Source: Blautia sp.
GTDB taxonomy: Bacteria; Bacillota; Clostridia; Lachnospirales; Lachnospiraceae
Length of the DNA stretch: 64,000 nucleotides
Direction of reading: 5' to 3'
Assembly: GCA_026169535.1 (NCBI GenBank)
Contig: JAPFCU010000037.1
Coordinates: forward strand, 1 to 64,000
Positions 1-9,648 of this stretch are shown in pieces; within the stretch, counting starts at the first letter, position 1; each line of letters starts with the position of its first letter. Under the pieces are notes generated by a model. That model saw only the letters and a program-made list of their open reading frames with translations, had not been told where the DNA came from and made no database searches. The position numbers and the translations under genes were made by a program.

Positions 1-1488
1 CTTGCTTTCCGGATTTTCAGCTGTGGAATCCTCATGGCAGCGCCAGTGATAAAGGATCTTCGGAATATGGCAGATTTCCTCCGGCTTCACCGCCTCGATA
101 CAGCGGAAAATAAAATCATAATCCTGAGCTCCGTCAAATTCACTGCGGAGCATTCCCACTTCCTGGATCACGTTTTTGTCCACCACGAAAAGATGGCAGA
201 TATAATTGACCGTACAGAGCAGATCCGGGTTGTAGTCCGGCTTGAAATGCGGCTGGAAAAACTTGTGTCCGTCCATAGACATTTTGTCCTCGTCCGAATA
301 AAGGATTCTCGTCTGTTTTTTCTCATTCAAAGCCTTCACGCACTCAAACAGAGCGTTTGGAGTCAGTTCGTCGTCATGGTCGGCAAATGCGATATATTCT
401 CCGGTTGCCGCCTGAATCGCCGCGTTGGTGTTCTCTGAGATCTGCAGCTGCTTTTCATTATGGATCACCCGGATTCTTTTATCAGACGCCTCCAGACTTT
501 CCAGAAGCTTCCGGATAGGAGAATTTTCTCCGCTTCCGTCAGAAAGACAAAGCTCCCAGTTAGTATAGGTCTGGGCTTTTACCGTGTCTACCAGCTGACG
601 GAGATATTTTTCCGGTGTCTTATACAGAGGGATCACAATTGAAATCTTTGGCTGATAGTCAAAAACTGTTTTTCTCTGCTTTTCCAGTTCTTTATTTCCC
701 GGCAGATGATGAAGGATCCATTTCTGATAAGGAATCTCTCTGGTAGACGCAGTCTTAACCTTGGAAACAATCTTTCCTACCATAGCGGCGCTTCCTTGGC
801 TCTTCCAGTAACGCAATCCCTTTTTTGCATATTTCTGAATCTTTTTGCGGAATACCACAGCCGGATTCAGATGGGCAATATGCACCGATTTTGTATTTCC
901 TGCGTAAAATACCACATAGACCAGCTTTCCGGTAAGGTTGGTCAGCTCAGCAAAAAAGCCTGTCTTGTCCTCATGATCCATTTCCTCATACATCTGCTCC
1001 ACATCTACTCTCTGGGTGCGAAGGATCTCTGCATGAAGCTTCTGTTTGTTTTCATCAAAAATCTGGATATTGACCGGTTCATCCGCAACAGCCCAGCCCC
1101 GGATCCGTAAAAATCCCTGCTGAACCTTTTCTTCCTCGATAAAAAACTGAGGCTTGCCCCGACGTTTTTCCAGTTCCTTTACGGAAACAGAAAACCAGCA
1201 CATGGTCTTATCCGGCATATCTGCATAAACGGACAGCTTCTGATGCCCTTCCAGAGATTCCGGAAGCTGCACAGCGGCAGTGATCCTCTCTCCCCGCATC
1301 AGATCCGGATCCTTAAACCGTTCCAGAGCGCTGACTACCTCCAGCTTCCGGATTTCCGACTTTATCTCAGAATCATCCAGACAGGCACGCATCTTTGCTT
1401 CCTTAGGCCAGGTTCCCTGCAGGATATACTGACAGGGATCCTTCAGATGGAACCGGTCCTTTGTTACCTCAAAAATCTCTCTTGACAT
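1..1488 (-). CDS. GT2 glycosyltransferase (3' part beyond window)
   Basis: This reading frame stays open from an ATG at 1488 to the left edge (496 codons), so the C-terminus is missing and the ORF track omits it. Roughly the first 270 residues form an N-terminal region shared with the downstream-numbered neighbour at 1504-3921. A family 2 glycosyltransferase fold follows, starting with ISIVIPLYKTP near residue 279, with a DHDD metal/nucleotide motif near residue 368 and FDGAQDYDFIFRC further on. GT2 enzymes of this type transfer sugars, often rhamnose, to a growing surface polysaccharide on the inner membrane face. It sits 15 bases after the related 805-aa gene and is the last visible gene of the glycan operon. 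By analogy with its paralogue, a second GT2 domain is expected beyond the edge. The acceptor and donor sugar cannot be read from sequence. Confidence 0.9.
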   Translation of the reverse strand, partial: MSREIFEVTKDRFHLKDPCQYILQGTWPKEAKMRACLDDSEIKSEIRKLEVVSALERFKDPDLMRGERITAAVQLPESLEGHQKLSVYADMPDKTMCWFSVSVKELEKRRGKPQFFIEEEKVQQGFLRIRGWAVADEPVNIQIFDENKQKLHAEILRTQRVDVEQMYEEMDHEDKTGFFAELTNLTGKLVYVVFYAGNTKSVHIAHLNPAVVFRKKIQKYAKKGLRYWKSQGSAAMVGKIVSKVKTASTREIPYQKWILHHLPGNKELEKQRKTVFDYQPKISIVIPLYKTPEKYLRQLVDTVKAQTYTNWELCLSDGSGENSPIRKLLESLEASDKRIRVIHNEKQLQISENTNAAIQAATGEYIAFADHDDELTPNALFECVKALNEKKQTRILYSDEDKMSMDGHKFFQPHFKPDYNPDLLCTVNYICHLFVVDKNVIQEVGMLRSEFDGAQDYDFIFRCIEAVKPEEICHIPKILYHWRCHEDSTAENPESK

Positions 1489-1503
1489 ATCCAACCTCGT
1501 TTC

Positions 1504-3921
1504 TCAGTTTTCTCTCAGGGAGCAGTCTCCTTCTGTTACAGACAGATTTGGACTGTAATATGGATCGCCTTTTTTCAGCTGATCTCCCCACTTTTCCTGA
1601 AATCTTTTTATTTCCTTTTCAAAACGGAACTGTTTTTCCGGTGTGTCCTCCAGACCTCTGGATTTGGATTCATAATGATACAGCTCTGCATAAGGAGTAA
1701 ACACCACCTTCTTACCAAGGGCTCCAGCCTTCATGCAGAGGTCTATATCGTTGAACGCCACCCGGAAGGTCTCGTCAAAGCCCTCCACCATCCGGAAGTC
1801 CTCTGTCTTCATCATCATACAGGCTGCTGTCACTGCGCTGATCTCCTGGACACTGATCATCCTTCCAAAATATCCTGCATCCTCTCTGGATGCGCGGCAC
1901 ATGATATGCCCGGCGATCCCGCCCAGCCCCATGACTACGCCCGCATGCTGAATGGTATCGTCCGGATAATAAAGCTTGGCTCCTACTATGGAAACCTCTT
2001 TCTGCTGACAGATCTGAAGCATCTCCTCCATCCAGTCAGGCGTCAGGATCTCCACATCATTATTCAGAAACAGCAGATATTCTCCTCTTGCCTGTTCTGC
2101 TGCAAAATTATTTATAGAAGAATAATTAAATTCTTTTTCCCAGGTAAGAACTCTCACCTTCGGGAAACGCTGCGGAAGCTTTTCATAATACGCAAAGGTG
2201 GTAGCCTCTTCACTGTTGTTTTCTACGATCAGTACCTCATAATTTTCGTAGGTGCTGCGCTCTGTCAGAGACGAAAGACACAACTCCAGATCGTCAATAT
2301 GGTCTTTATTGGGGATGATAACAGAAATCATTGGTGTTCCCTGAATCTCCACCCGGCTCCGGTACCATCCCGGCCTCTGCGTCATCTCCACCTTTGCAGG
2401 AATTTCCATTCTCCGATAATGCTCCTCCACGGCTTTTCTTCCGGCTTCAAACGCATATGCCTTGCTTTCCGGATCGGCAGCTGTGGAGTCCATATGGCAG
2501 CGCCAGTGATAAAGCACTCTGGGAATATGGATGATTCCGGCAGCATTTTCGCAGCAGCGGAAAATAAAGTCAAAATCCTGCGCCCCGTCAAATTCTTTAC
2601 GGAAATATCCGGCATTTTCCGCCACCTGCCTTTTCACCACAAAAATATGGCAGATATAATTATTTTCTCTCAACCGGAACAGATTAAAATCCGACTTGAA
2701 ATGAGGGTCGAAATAATGCCTGCCGTCCATGCTGATCTTATCCTCATCTGTATAGATCACATCTGCATGTTCATGGTCGTTGACCGCCTTTACAATTTCG
2801 TAAAGTGCGTCCGGCTCCAGTGTATCGTCATGGTCGCAGAGCATCAGGTATTCCCCTCTTGCAAGCTCTATGGCCTTATTGGTGTTCACGGAGATTCCCC
2901 CGTTTTCCTTCAGTTTTTTATAACTGATCCGAACCTCATGCCTGTAATTTTCCTTCAGAAATTCGTATACCTTATCATCCGGGCTTCCGTCAGCCAGACA
3001 CAGCTGCCAGTTCCCGTAAGTCTGTTTTCTTACAGATTCGATCAGTTCCTTCAGATAGGGAAGCGGCGTATTATATAACGGGATCACAATGCTGATCAGA
3101 GGTTTTTTTTCAAAATTTGCATGTTTCTGCTTCCACATCCGGGAACGGCTGACACTGTGACGCTTCAGCCACTGCTCATAATCTCCTGTCTTTTCTTCAG
3201 AATGTTGGAAAAGACGCTTCAGAATCCCCTTTGGCTTTCCATCCTTCAGAAGCTTCTGCACATCGATCTCATGATCTTTCCGGACAGAGGAACCTGTAAA
3301 CCGGAGAATGACTTTTTTCCCGGCAATCTCATCCATAGCAGCAGAAATACGGAATCCGATCTCCCGGTTTTTATATTCTTCGTCAAGCCCTCTCCGTTCC
3401 ACTACATCCGGTCTTCTTCCCCTGCTCATACGGCAGGGAACAGAAGTTTCATCCTCATTGAGAAGCTCTGCATCTGCATCGCCTCTCTGATCCATCGCCC
3501 AGCCCTGTATCTCCAGCATGGTATCATACAGAATCTCCACCCTGTCCATATGATATTCCAGCAGGCTTTCCTGCAGAAAGGCTTCCAGCTCTTCTCTGGA
3601 TTTTTTCCAAACAGAATGAGTCTCCGCGCCGTCAGTCAGGATCAGTTCCACTGTATGATATTTTTGTGCAAGCCTGTCCGCCTCCGGAATACATACTGTA
3701 AACCCCGGAAGAAACTCTCCCAGATCCCGGTCCAGAGCCTGAACCACATCAGGTCTGGGGTATCTTTCCGGAGCCGGAACGGCGATTTCCTCCCCGTCTC
3801 CCAGAAACCGGAATTCCGGAGTCTGTCCGTCTGCGGGCACATACCAGCCTGTAAGGCTCAGAACCTGCCCGTGCCTGTCATCATATTTTTCTTCGTCCAC
3901 ACTGAAGCGCAATTCTTCCAT
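1504..3921 (-). CDS. Two-domain GT2 glycosyltransferase (rhamnosyltransferase-like)
   Basis: 805 aa. The first ~270 residues are a family-specific N-terminal region. A first GT2 domain begins with ISIVIPLYN near residue 274 and carries DHDD near 361. A second GT2 domain begins with ISVIIPNKD near residue 530 and carries LNNDVE near 620, ending with the GFDE and ND-D motifs typical of bacterial rhamnosyltransferases. No transmembrane segment is evident, so it should act at the cytoplasmic membrane face on a lipid-linked glycan. It lies 13 bases after the methyltransferase-kinase gene and shares long protein and DNA similarity with the partial gene at 1-1488, pointing to a tandem duplication. 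Two catalytic domains suggest two successive sugar additions or a repeat-unit polymerase. The sugar is inferred only from the neighbouring rml genes. Confidence 0.9.
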   Translation of the reverse strand: MEELRFSVDEEKYDDRHGQVLSLTGWYVPADGQTPEFRFLGDGEEIAVPAPERYPRPDVVQALDRDLGEFLPGFTVCIPEADRLAQKYHTVELILTDGAETHSVWKKSREELEAFLQESLLEYHMDRVEILYDTMLEIQGWAMDQRGDADAELLNEDETSVPCRMSRGRRPDVVERRGLDEEYKNREIGFRISAAMDEIAGKKVILRFTGSSVRKDHEIDVQKLLKDGKPKGILKRLFQHSEEKTGDYEQWLKRHSVSRSRMWKQKHANFEKKPLISIVIPLYNTPLPYLKELIESVRKQTYGNWQLCLADGSPDDKVYEFLKENYRHEVRISYKKLKENGGISVNTNKAIELARGEYLMLCDHDDTLEPDALYEIVKAVNDHEHADVIYTDEDKISMDGRHYFDPHFKSDFNLFRLRENNYICHIFVVKRQVAENAGYFRKEFDGAQDFDFIFRCCENAAGIIHIPRVLYHWRCHMDSTAADPESKAYAFEAGRKAVEEHYRRMEIPAKVEMTQRPGWYRSRVEIQGTPMISVIIPNKDHIDDLELCLSSLTERSTYENYEVLIVENNSEEATTFAYYEKLPQRFPKVRVLTWEKEFNYSSINNFAAEQARGEYLLFLNNDVEILTPDWMEEMLQICQQKEVSIVGAKLYYPDDTIQHAGVVMGLGGIAGHIMCRASREDAGYFGRMISVQEISAVTAACMMMKTEDFRMVEGFDETFRVAFNDIDLCMKAGALGKKVVFTPYAELYHYESKSRGLEDTPEKQFRFEKEIKRFQEKWGDQLKKGDPYYSPNLSVTEGDCSLREN

Positions 3922-3934
3922 GTTTTACCTCATC

Positions 3935-6118
3935 CTACTTTTTCTTAATGCTTCTATATAATTTCCAGACCTTTGTATTTTCCATCTGGGTAATCTTTTC
4001 ATTCAGTCTGCGGATTTCCGCATCCTTTTCGGCAGATACTCTGGAAAAATTCTTCCAGAAATCTTCTCTTGCATCTGTTTCTTTCATGGTTCTGATCCGG
4101 ATGCGGAGCTTTGTCTTTCCGGAAACATCCCCGATTACAAACTGAGGGTCACCTCCGCCAAAGTAATATGCTCCCTCTCCCATGGGGAACCCGTTTGCAG
4201 TAAAATCTGCCGGCGTCCCATCCTCATAAGAAAGTTCCTTCAGAATCAGTCCTCCTGCCGCTTCTCCCGGATCCAGGCGCAGTCTGTGTACGCCTTCCGG
4301 AATCCTGATTTCCAGATCCAGTCCTTCCCTGCTCATAGGATAAACGACTGAATCCTCCTCATGGAAGCCTTCTCCCCGGTCAAAAAATACCTGAAGCCTT
4401 CTCTCCGCTCCTGCAAGCCGCATCTGCTCATAATATGGCAGAATCTCTACCTTACCCGGAGAAACCTCTTCATAAAGCTCCAGAAGGGGAACATGATTTC
4501 CTTTCATGTAGTTCTGGAAATTCCGTTCCATTTCCCCGTAAATCTCCATGTCTTTTTCCGTGATCCCGGCTTTTCCGTAAAAATCCCGGTTCTTCAGAAC
4601 GTGACGTTTGCCGTCGCTTTCCAGATAATAATGAATCATACGGTACTGGATGAAATCCGCAGGAATCGGAAAACGGAAGGTCCATTCATAATCAATGACT
4701 ACCTGTCTGTCTCTCTGAATCAGAAGGTTTGCCGGAACAAGATCAATATTGGACATGCCGGAGGCATCATATTCTCCCTCAAGAGGCGCGTCTCCAAATA
4801 CCCGGATAAACTCCGGTGTCTTTCTGAACTTTTCCTCGCTGTGAAGGCTGCGGATCTTTTTCAGATAAAAGAAAAACAAGTCTTCCAGTTCCTGATATTT
4901 TCCCTGTTCCAGAAGCATATCCAGTTTTTCCTCCAGAGTTACTCCCTCCAGATATTCCAGCTTTGCCGCCCCCTGCTCAAACCGGCAGTTATTCAGCTCA
5001 ATACCTTCTTTTTCATAAATTGTGTTCAGCTCTCTCTGGATCCGTTCCAGATTCTTTACATGCTCCTCTGCCTTTGGTACTACCGGAAGCTTCCGTACAT
5101 ATCTCTCATACCGTCCCGGCTCACAGATATCTGTCCGAAGGGCAAACTGCTGGTCTCTTTCATTGGAAAATTTAGAATAGACCACCTCCGGTCTGATCTC
5201 CTCTCTTCCGATCAGCAGAAGGAACGAGTTGGAAAATTCCGGAAACATATCGTTATCCAGAAGAGAGTCATATACCGAGGATTCCTGAAACAGCTGAAGC
5301 CTCAGTCTGTCGAAGTTTGTTTCCATCCGGTTCAGCTCTCCCTTCAGAGGAAGACGTCTGTCGGAATATATAGTCATGGGAAGCTTGTAATCCGGGAAAG
5401 GATAATACCAGCTTGCCTTGAGATTTCCCGCTTTTTCCAGAATATTCGTCAGTTCCTTTTTTGTAAAAGTCTTAACGCCTTTTGTGGAAGGATATCCTTC
5501 CAGTCCCTCAAATAAAGTGCCAAAATGATCCTCTGTGCAGCCTGCCCAGTATTTCAGTCCGAAACGATTTTCAATAGCAAGAATGATCTTTCCCTCCGGC
5601 TTCAGATGACGGGCAATAGTCCTGAGAAAATCCACATAAGGAGTTTCACTCTGAATATAATTTTCCCCATACTCAAAAACGCCGATCAGAGTAATGTAGT
5701 CATACTTCTCCGTCAGCGCAGGCTCGATCTCCTGGAAATTCCCCATGAGAATGGTCAGATTCTCACAGTCTCTGTGTCTCCAGGCATTGATCTCACTTCT
5801 TTTTTTTGAAAGCTCGATACAGGTGACCTTTTTTGCTTTTTTGCAAAGGGCGCCTGTAATCGCTCCACAGCCGGAACCAATCTCCAGCACACTTTCCTTT
5901 CCGGTAAAAGGAAGCCAGCTTAAAATGTTTTCTCTTACATGAGAGAAATGGTAAAGGATGGGCCAGCTTTTCCGCTCTGCGATTACCCGGTTCCATTCCT
6001 CCTCCGGATATGTTCTGGCAATCTGCAACATTTCATCCTCTACACTTCCGTCACTGTATAAATCCTGCCCTGGATAACAGGTATCATCCAGGGTCACCTG
6101 TCCGATCTTTTCTTTCAT
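3935..6118 (-). CDS. SAM methyltransferase-kinase fusion, WbdD-like candidate
   Basis: 727 aa. Residues ~60-200 are a class I SAM methyltransferase with the glycine-rich motif VLEIGSGCGAITG near 72. A kinase-like domain follows: near residue 455 it has IDLVPANLLI, which fits the DxxxxN catalytic loop of protein-kinase/APH folds, and near 472 VIDYEW, in the place of the DFG acid. The end is a short predicted coiled coil (INxKITQ-type heptads, about residues 690-720). Methyltransferase, kinase and coiled coil in this order is the layout of WbdD, which caps O9a-type polymannan with methyl phosphate and sets its length. It overlaps the Wzt-like ATPase gene by four bases, as expected if the cap is read by Wzt. 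A link to WbdD rests on architecture and context, not on an alignment; a plain methyltransferase with a degenerate kinase fold remains possible. Confidence 0.8.
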   Translation of the reverse strand: MKEKIGQVTLDDTCYPGQDLYSDGSVEDEMLQIARTYPEEEWNRVIAERKSWPILYHFSHVRENILSWLPFTGKESVLEIGSGCGAITGALCKKAKKVTCIELSKKRSEINAWRHRDCENLTILMGNFQEIEPALTEKYDYITLIGVFEYGENYIQSETPYVDFLRTIARHLKPEGKIILAIENRFGLKYWAGCTEDHFGTLFEGLEGYPSTKGVKTFTKKELTNILEKAGNLKASWYYPFPDYKLPMTIYSDRRLPLKGELNRMETNFDRLRLQLFQESSVYDSLLDNDMFPEFSNSFLLLIGREEIRPEVVYSKFSNERDQQFALRTDICEPGRYERYVRKLPVVPKAEEHVKNLERIQRELNTIYEKEGIELNNCRFEQGAAKLEYLEGVTLEEKLDMLLEQGKYQELEDLFFFYLKKIRSLHSEEKFRKTPEFIRVFGDAPLEGEYDASGMSNIDLVPANLLIQRDRQVVIDYEWTFRFPIPADFIQYRMIHYYLESDGKRHVLKNRDFYGKAGITEKDMEIYGEMERNFQNYMKGNHVPLLELYEEVSPGKVEILPYYEQMRLAGAERRLQVFFDRGEGFHEEDSVVYPMSREGLDLEIRIPEGVHRLRLDPGEAAGGLILKELSYEDGTPADFTANGFPMGEGAYYFGGGDPQFVIGDVSGKTKLRIRIRTMKETDAREDFWKNFSRVSAEKDAEIRRLNEKITQMENTKVWKLYRSIKKK

Positions 6119-7371
6119 ACTTTTTCTCCGTAGTGAATCTCTACTTTCGAGTTCATATCATAAAAACCAACGGTATTTTTATTGGAAACTACCGTAATGT
6201 TACATGCGTCATACAATCTGTGGAAAACGGTGAACTCCCCGTCCTTATACCCTGTACATCCAAAGGACAGAAGATATTCGCCTCCCTGAAGAAACATATC
6301 CTGCCGGAAGGTTACTGTGCAGGTATCGCCTGCTTCCGAATGCTCCACAGCCATTTTTTCAAAAAGAGTGTTGGTTCCTGTGATCTCTGTTCCTTTAATA
6401 TCCTTAAAGGTATAAGCCATGATAGGTTCCTGGATACTCTCATGAAAAACAACCTTCATTTTGATCTGGAAGGAACTTCCTTTTTCAATGGTATTTGTAC
6501 ACAGACCATTCTCATCCAGTACTGCAAAATCCACAATTTCTGCCAGCTTACTGCCATATTCCAGCATATTGGGGTTCACCTGGAACTGCTCGCTCCAATT
6601 CTCCTTCTGGGTTTCCTTATTTTCCTCTGCCTTTGCAGGATCCTGACCCACCAGAAGCTGTTTATACATATCCACCATCTGCTTTGGAGAGCCTTCCTCC
6701 ATTTTTACCCCTTTGTTAAGAAGAATAACCCTGTCGCAATAGCGGGAGATACTGCTGAGATCATGGCTGACAAAAAGAATGGTCCTGCCCATTTTTTTAA
6801 ATTCCTCGAATTTACGGTAACATTTGGCCTGGAAAAATACGTCGCCCACAGACAGAGCCTCATCTACGATCAGGATCTCCGGATCAATGTTGATGGCTAC
6901 CGCAAAAGCCAGACGGACAAACATGCCGCTGGAATATGCTTTTACCGGCTGGTAAACAAAATCTCCGATATCTGCAAAGTCCAGGATATCCTGAAGCCTT
7001 GCGTCTACCTCTTCTCTGGAAAATCCCATCATTGTTCCGTTGAGATAGATGTTTTCGATTCCGGTATATTCCATGTTAAAACCGGCTCCCAACTCCAGAA
7101 GGGCTGAAATCCTGCCGTTTACGGTCACCTCTCCGGCTGTAGGGTTCAGAACTCCGGTAATGATCTTTAAAATCGTAGATTTACCGGAACCATTGGTTCC
7201 GATAATTCCTACCGTCTCTCCCCTCTCCACCTGAAAGTTTACATCCCTGAGGGCATAATGTTCCCTTACAGGCACCTTAAGCCCCAGGGTTTCCCGGAGC
7301 CTGTCAGAAGGTTTGTTATATAGTTTATACATCTTATCCAGATGTTTTACCTGAATTGCAATTTCACTCAT
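6115..7371 (-). CDS. wzt: Polysaccharide ABC exporter ATPase (Wzt/TagH type)
   Basis: Nucleotide-binding subunit of an ABC-2 glycan exporter. Walker A is GTNGSGKST, the signature is YSSGMFVRLAFA and Walker B is ILIVDEALSVGD, all in the first ~230 residues. A C-terminal extension of about 150 residues, rich in beta-strand patterns, matches the position of the Wzt carbohydrate-binding domain that recognises a modified chain end. The ORF begins at 7383, but I prefer the ATG at 7371 because GGAG lies six bases upstream of it and the protein then starts MSEIAIQVKHLDK, the usual family N-terminus. It is coupled to the permease gene (no gap to the ORF start) and overlaps the capping enzyme by ATGA. 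Known family function is export of complete undecaprenyl-linked chains. Confidence 0.92.
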   Translation of the reverse strand: MSEIAIQVKHLDKMYKLYNKPSDRLRETLGLKVPVREHYALRDVNFQVERGETVGIIGTNGSGKSTILKIITGVLNPTAGEVTVNGRISALLELGAGFNMEYTGIENIYLNGTMMGFSREEVDARLQDILDFADIGDFVYQPVKAYSSGMFVRLAFAVAINIDPEILIVDEALSVGDVFFQAKCYRKFEEFKKMGRTILFVSHDLSSISRYCDRVILLNKGVKMEEGSPKQMVDMYKQLLVGQDPAKAEENKETQKENWSEQFQVNPNMLEYGSKLAEIVDFAVLDENGLCTNTIEKGSSFQIKMKVVFHESIQEPIMAYTFKDIKGTEITGTNTLFEKMAVEHSEAGDTCTVTFRQDMFLQGGEYLLSFGCTGYKDGEFTVFHRLYDACNITVVSNKNTVGFYDMNSKVEIHYGEKV

Positions 7372-7383
7372 CTTACTCTCCAT

Positions 7384-8190
7384 TTACATGACATCTGCAA
7401 AGTGTACCTGAAGCTTCTTAAACAGTCGTGTTCCCAGAACAAACAGCAAAATGGTAAATACCCAGAAGTACAGGGTCAGCCATGGATGCTGCCAGATTCC
7501 GATATGGTCGATCAGGGAATCGCGATATCCCTGTACCACATAGAACACAGGATTCAGTTTCAGGATTTTTGTCAGAATCCCTTCAAGACCAAGATCGCTG
7601 AAGTTCCACATGATGGGGGTCACCCACACACCTACCTGCAGACCGATGTTGATGATCTGACTGAGATCACGGAAAAATACCACCACTGCGCTGGAAAAAT
7701 AAGTCACTGCAAGAATCAGCATAAAAATACAGAAGCTGTAATAGATCAGCTGCAGCGCATACCAGGTAGGGGGATAGCCCATACAGGTGTAGATCACAAG
7801 TACGATCAGCACAAAAAAGCAGTGTACAAAAGCTGCTGAAATCACTTTTACCACCGGAAGGATCCGTATATTAAACACTACCTTTTTTACCAGATAATTG
7901 TATTCCAGAAGCGCGTTGGTACCGCCTACCAGTCCATCCTGAAAGAAAAACCAGGGAACCAGACCTGCCACCAGCCACAGCACAAAGGGTACTCCTCTGT
8001 CCGCTCCGCCTCTCAGGGCAAGTCCGAATACAAACCAGTACACACAGATAGTCACAATGGGCTGGATAAAAGCCCAGATGGTTCCGAAATAGGAACCTGC
8101 ATATTTTGTTTTAAAGTCGTTTTTTGCCAGGGAAAATACTAACCTTCTGTTCCGGTAAAGTTCCCCTGGCAGCCAGGTTTCTTTTTTCAA
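7384..8190 (-). CDS. wzm: Polysaccharide ABC exporter permease (Wzm/TagG type)
   Basis: ABC-2 membrane subunit with about six hydrophobic segments, beginning with the ELYRNRRLVFSLAKNDFK motif that precedes the first helix in TagG/Wzm proteins. It forms the membrane channel for the glycan and pairs with the ATPase next door. The ORF track starts at a GTG (8235), which would overlap rfbC by 49 bases and has no good ribosome site. A TTG at 8190 overlaps the rfbC stop as TTGA and has AGGAG nine bases upstream, so I choose it (268 aa, the usual family length). The start is therefore an inference; the reading frame and product are not in doubt. Confidence 0.9.
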   Translation of the reverse strand: MKKETWLPGELYRNRRLVFSLAKNDFKTKYAGSYFGTIWAFIQPIVTICVYWFVFGLALRGGADRGVPFVLWLVAGLVPWFFFQDGLVGGTNALLEYNYLVKKVVFNIRILPVVKVISAAFVHCFFVLIVLVIYTCMGYPPTWYALQLIYYSFCIFMLILAVTYFSSAVVVFFRDLSQIINIGLQVGVWVTPIMWNFSDLGLEGILTKILKLNPVFYVVQGYRDSLIDHIGIWQHPWLTLYFWVFTILLFVLGTRLFKKLQVHFADVM

Positions 8191-8756
8191 TCCTTTTTGC
8201 TCCTGTTTGCGGAATATTCCTGAAAGCTTCCCCACTTCTGATCTTTTTCGGACATGATCAGTTCCATTCCCTCAGGAATCGGCCACTCCACTGCAATGTC
8301 CGGATCGTTGTATGCAAGACCGCCCTCATCATTCGGATGATAAAAATCTGTACATTTATAGGCAAATTCTGCGGAATCAGAAAGCACCAGAAAACCATGT
8401 GCAAAATTCTTCGGAATAAAGAACTGTTTTTTGTTCTCCGCAGAAAGCAGCACACCATACCACTGTCCATAGGTAGGAGATCCTTCTCTCAGGTCTACGG
8501 CAACATCAAACACCTCGCCGCTGACTACACGGACCAGTTTATCCTGCGGATAGTTGATCTGGAAATGAAGACCTCTTAAAACGCCTTTTCTGGAACTGGA
8601 CTGATTATCCTGCACAAACTCCTGATCAATTCCTGCCGCCTTATAATCATTATAATTATAAGTCTCCATAAAGTATCCGCGCTCGTCTCCGAACACTGCC
8701 GGCGTAATCACCTTCAGTCCTTCAATATGACAGGTTTCTACTGTGATTTTTCCCAT
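8187..8756 (-). CDS. rfbC: dTDP-4-dehydrorhamnose 3,5-epimerase
   Basis: 189 aa, the normal size. It converts dTDP-4-keto-6-deoxyglucose to dTDP-4-keto-L-rhamnose in the cytoplasm, third step of dTDP-rhamnose synthesis. FGDERGYFMETYN near the N-terminus, QDNQSSSRKGVLRGLHFQ with the catalytic histidine, and the DLREGSPTYG and IPKNFAHGFLVL segments are characteristic of RmlC. GGAGG in the end of rfbA serves as its ribosome site, and only one base separates the two genes. The fourth enzyme, RfbD, is not in the window. Confidence 0.96.
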   Translation of the reverse strand: MGKITVETCHIEGLKVITPAVFGDERGYFMETYNYNDYKAAGIDQEFVQDNQSSSRKGVLRGLHFQINYPQDKLVRVVSGEVFDVAVDLREGSPTYGQWYGVLLSAENKKQFFIPKNFAHGFLVLSDSAEFAYKCTDFYHPNDEGGLAYNDPDIAVEWPIPEGMELIMSEKDQKWGSFQEYSANRSKKD

Positions 8757-8757
8757 T

Positions 8758-9636
8758 TTATAAGCCCTCCGCTACTTCGATCATATATTTTCCATAAGCA
8801 GTTTTCAGAAGAGGCTGCGCCAGTTCCACAAGCTGCTCTTTTGTGATAAATCCACGTTTATATGCAATTTCCTCAATGCAGGAAATGTAAAGCCCCTGAC
8901 GCTTCTGGAATGCAGAAACAAAGTCAGCTGCATCAAGAAGAGAATCATGATTTCCGGTGTCAAGCCATGCAAAGCCTCTTCCCAGAGTTTCTACTTTGAG
9001 AGTACCTCTATTCAGATATTCGTTGTTAATGCTTGTGATCTCAATCTCCCCTCTTGCAGACGGTTTTACATTTTTGGCAATCTCCACTACATCATTATCA
9101 TAGAAATAAAGTCCCGGAACTGCATAATTAGACTTGGGATTCTCCGGCTTTTCTTCGATAGAAAGGGCCTTTCCGTTTTCGTCAAACTCTACTACTCCAT
9201 ACTCTCTCGGATCTCTTACATAATATCCAAAGATGGTAGCGCCTTTTTCTGTCTCTGTTCTCTGATATGCATTCTGGAGCACTCTGGAAAAACTCTGTCC
9301 ATAGAAAATGTTATCGCCCAGAACAAGAGCCACTGCATCGTTTCCAATAAATTCCTCTCCGATAATAAAAGCGTCTGCCAGCCCTCTCGGCTGCTCCTGC
9401 ACCGCATACTCAAATCTCATTCCCAGCTGTTTTCCGTCTCCAAGAAGTTCCTGAAATACAGGAAGATCTCTCGGTGTGGAAATGATCAGGATCTCACGGA
9501 TCCCTGCCAGCATCAATGTAGAAAGCGGATAGTAGATCATGGGCTTGTCATATACCGGCATGATCTGTTTGGAGATCGCCTTTGTTAATGGATATAATCT
9601 GGTTCCTGAACCGCCTGCTAAAATAATTCCCTTCAT
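8758..9636 (-). CDS. rfbA: Glucose-1-phosphate thymidylyltransferase
   Basis: 292 aa, full length. It makes dTDP-glucose from dTTP and glucose-1-phosphate, the entry step to dTDP-rhamnose and other dTDP-deoxysugars. The N-terminal nucleotide-binding signature [13 protein letters not shown], the [18 protein letters not shown] segment, and [12 protein letters not shown] near the C-terminus are all intact. AAGGAG precedes the ATG. It lies between the D,D-carboxypeptidase gene (12-base gap) and rfbC (1 base), so it is part of the same operon. Confidence 0.97.
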   Translation of the reverse strand: MKGIILAGGSGTRLYPLTKAISKQIMPVYDKPMIYYPLSTLMLAGIREILIISTPRDLPVFQELLGDGKQLGMRFEYAVQEQPRGLADAFIIGEEFIGNDAVALVLGDNIFYGQSFSRVLQNAYQRTETEKGATIFGYYVRDPREYGVVEFDENGKALSIEEKPENPKSNYAVPGLYFYDNDVVEIAKNVKPSARGEIEITSINNEYLNRGTLKVETLGRGFAWLDTGNHDSLLDAADFVSAFQKRQGLYISCIEEIAYKRGFITKEQLVELAQPLLKTAYGKYMIEVAEGL

Positions 9637-9648
9637 ATTTTCTTCTCC

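Noticed and set aside
1675-3078. Plus-strand ORF of 467 codons
   Set aside because: It lies wholly antisense to the two-domain glycosyltransferase and shows His/Leu/Ile-rich composition with no recognisable domain; a shadow frame.
4361-5515. Plus-strand ORF of 384 codons
   Set aside because: Antisense to the methyltransferase-kinase gene, no ribosome site or domain signal; a shadow frame.
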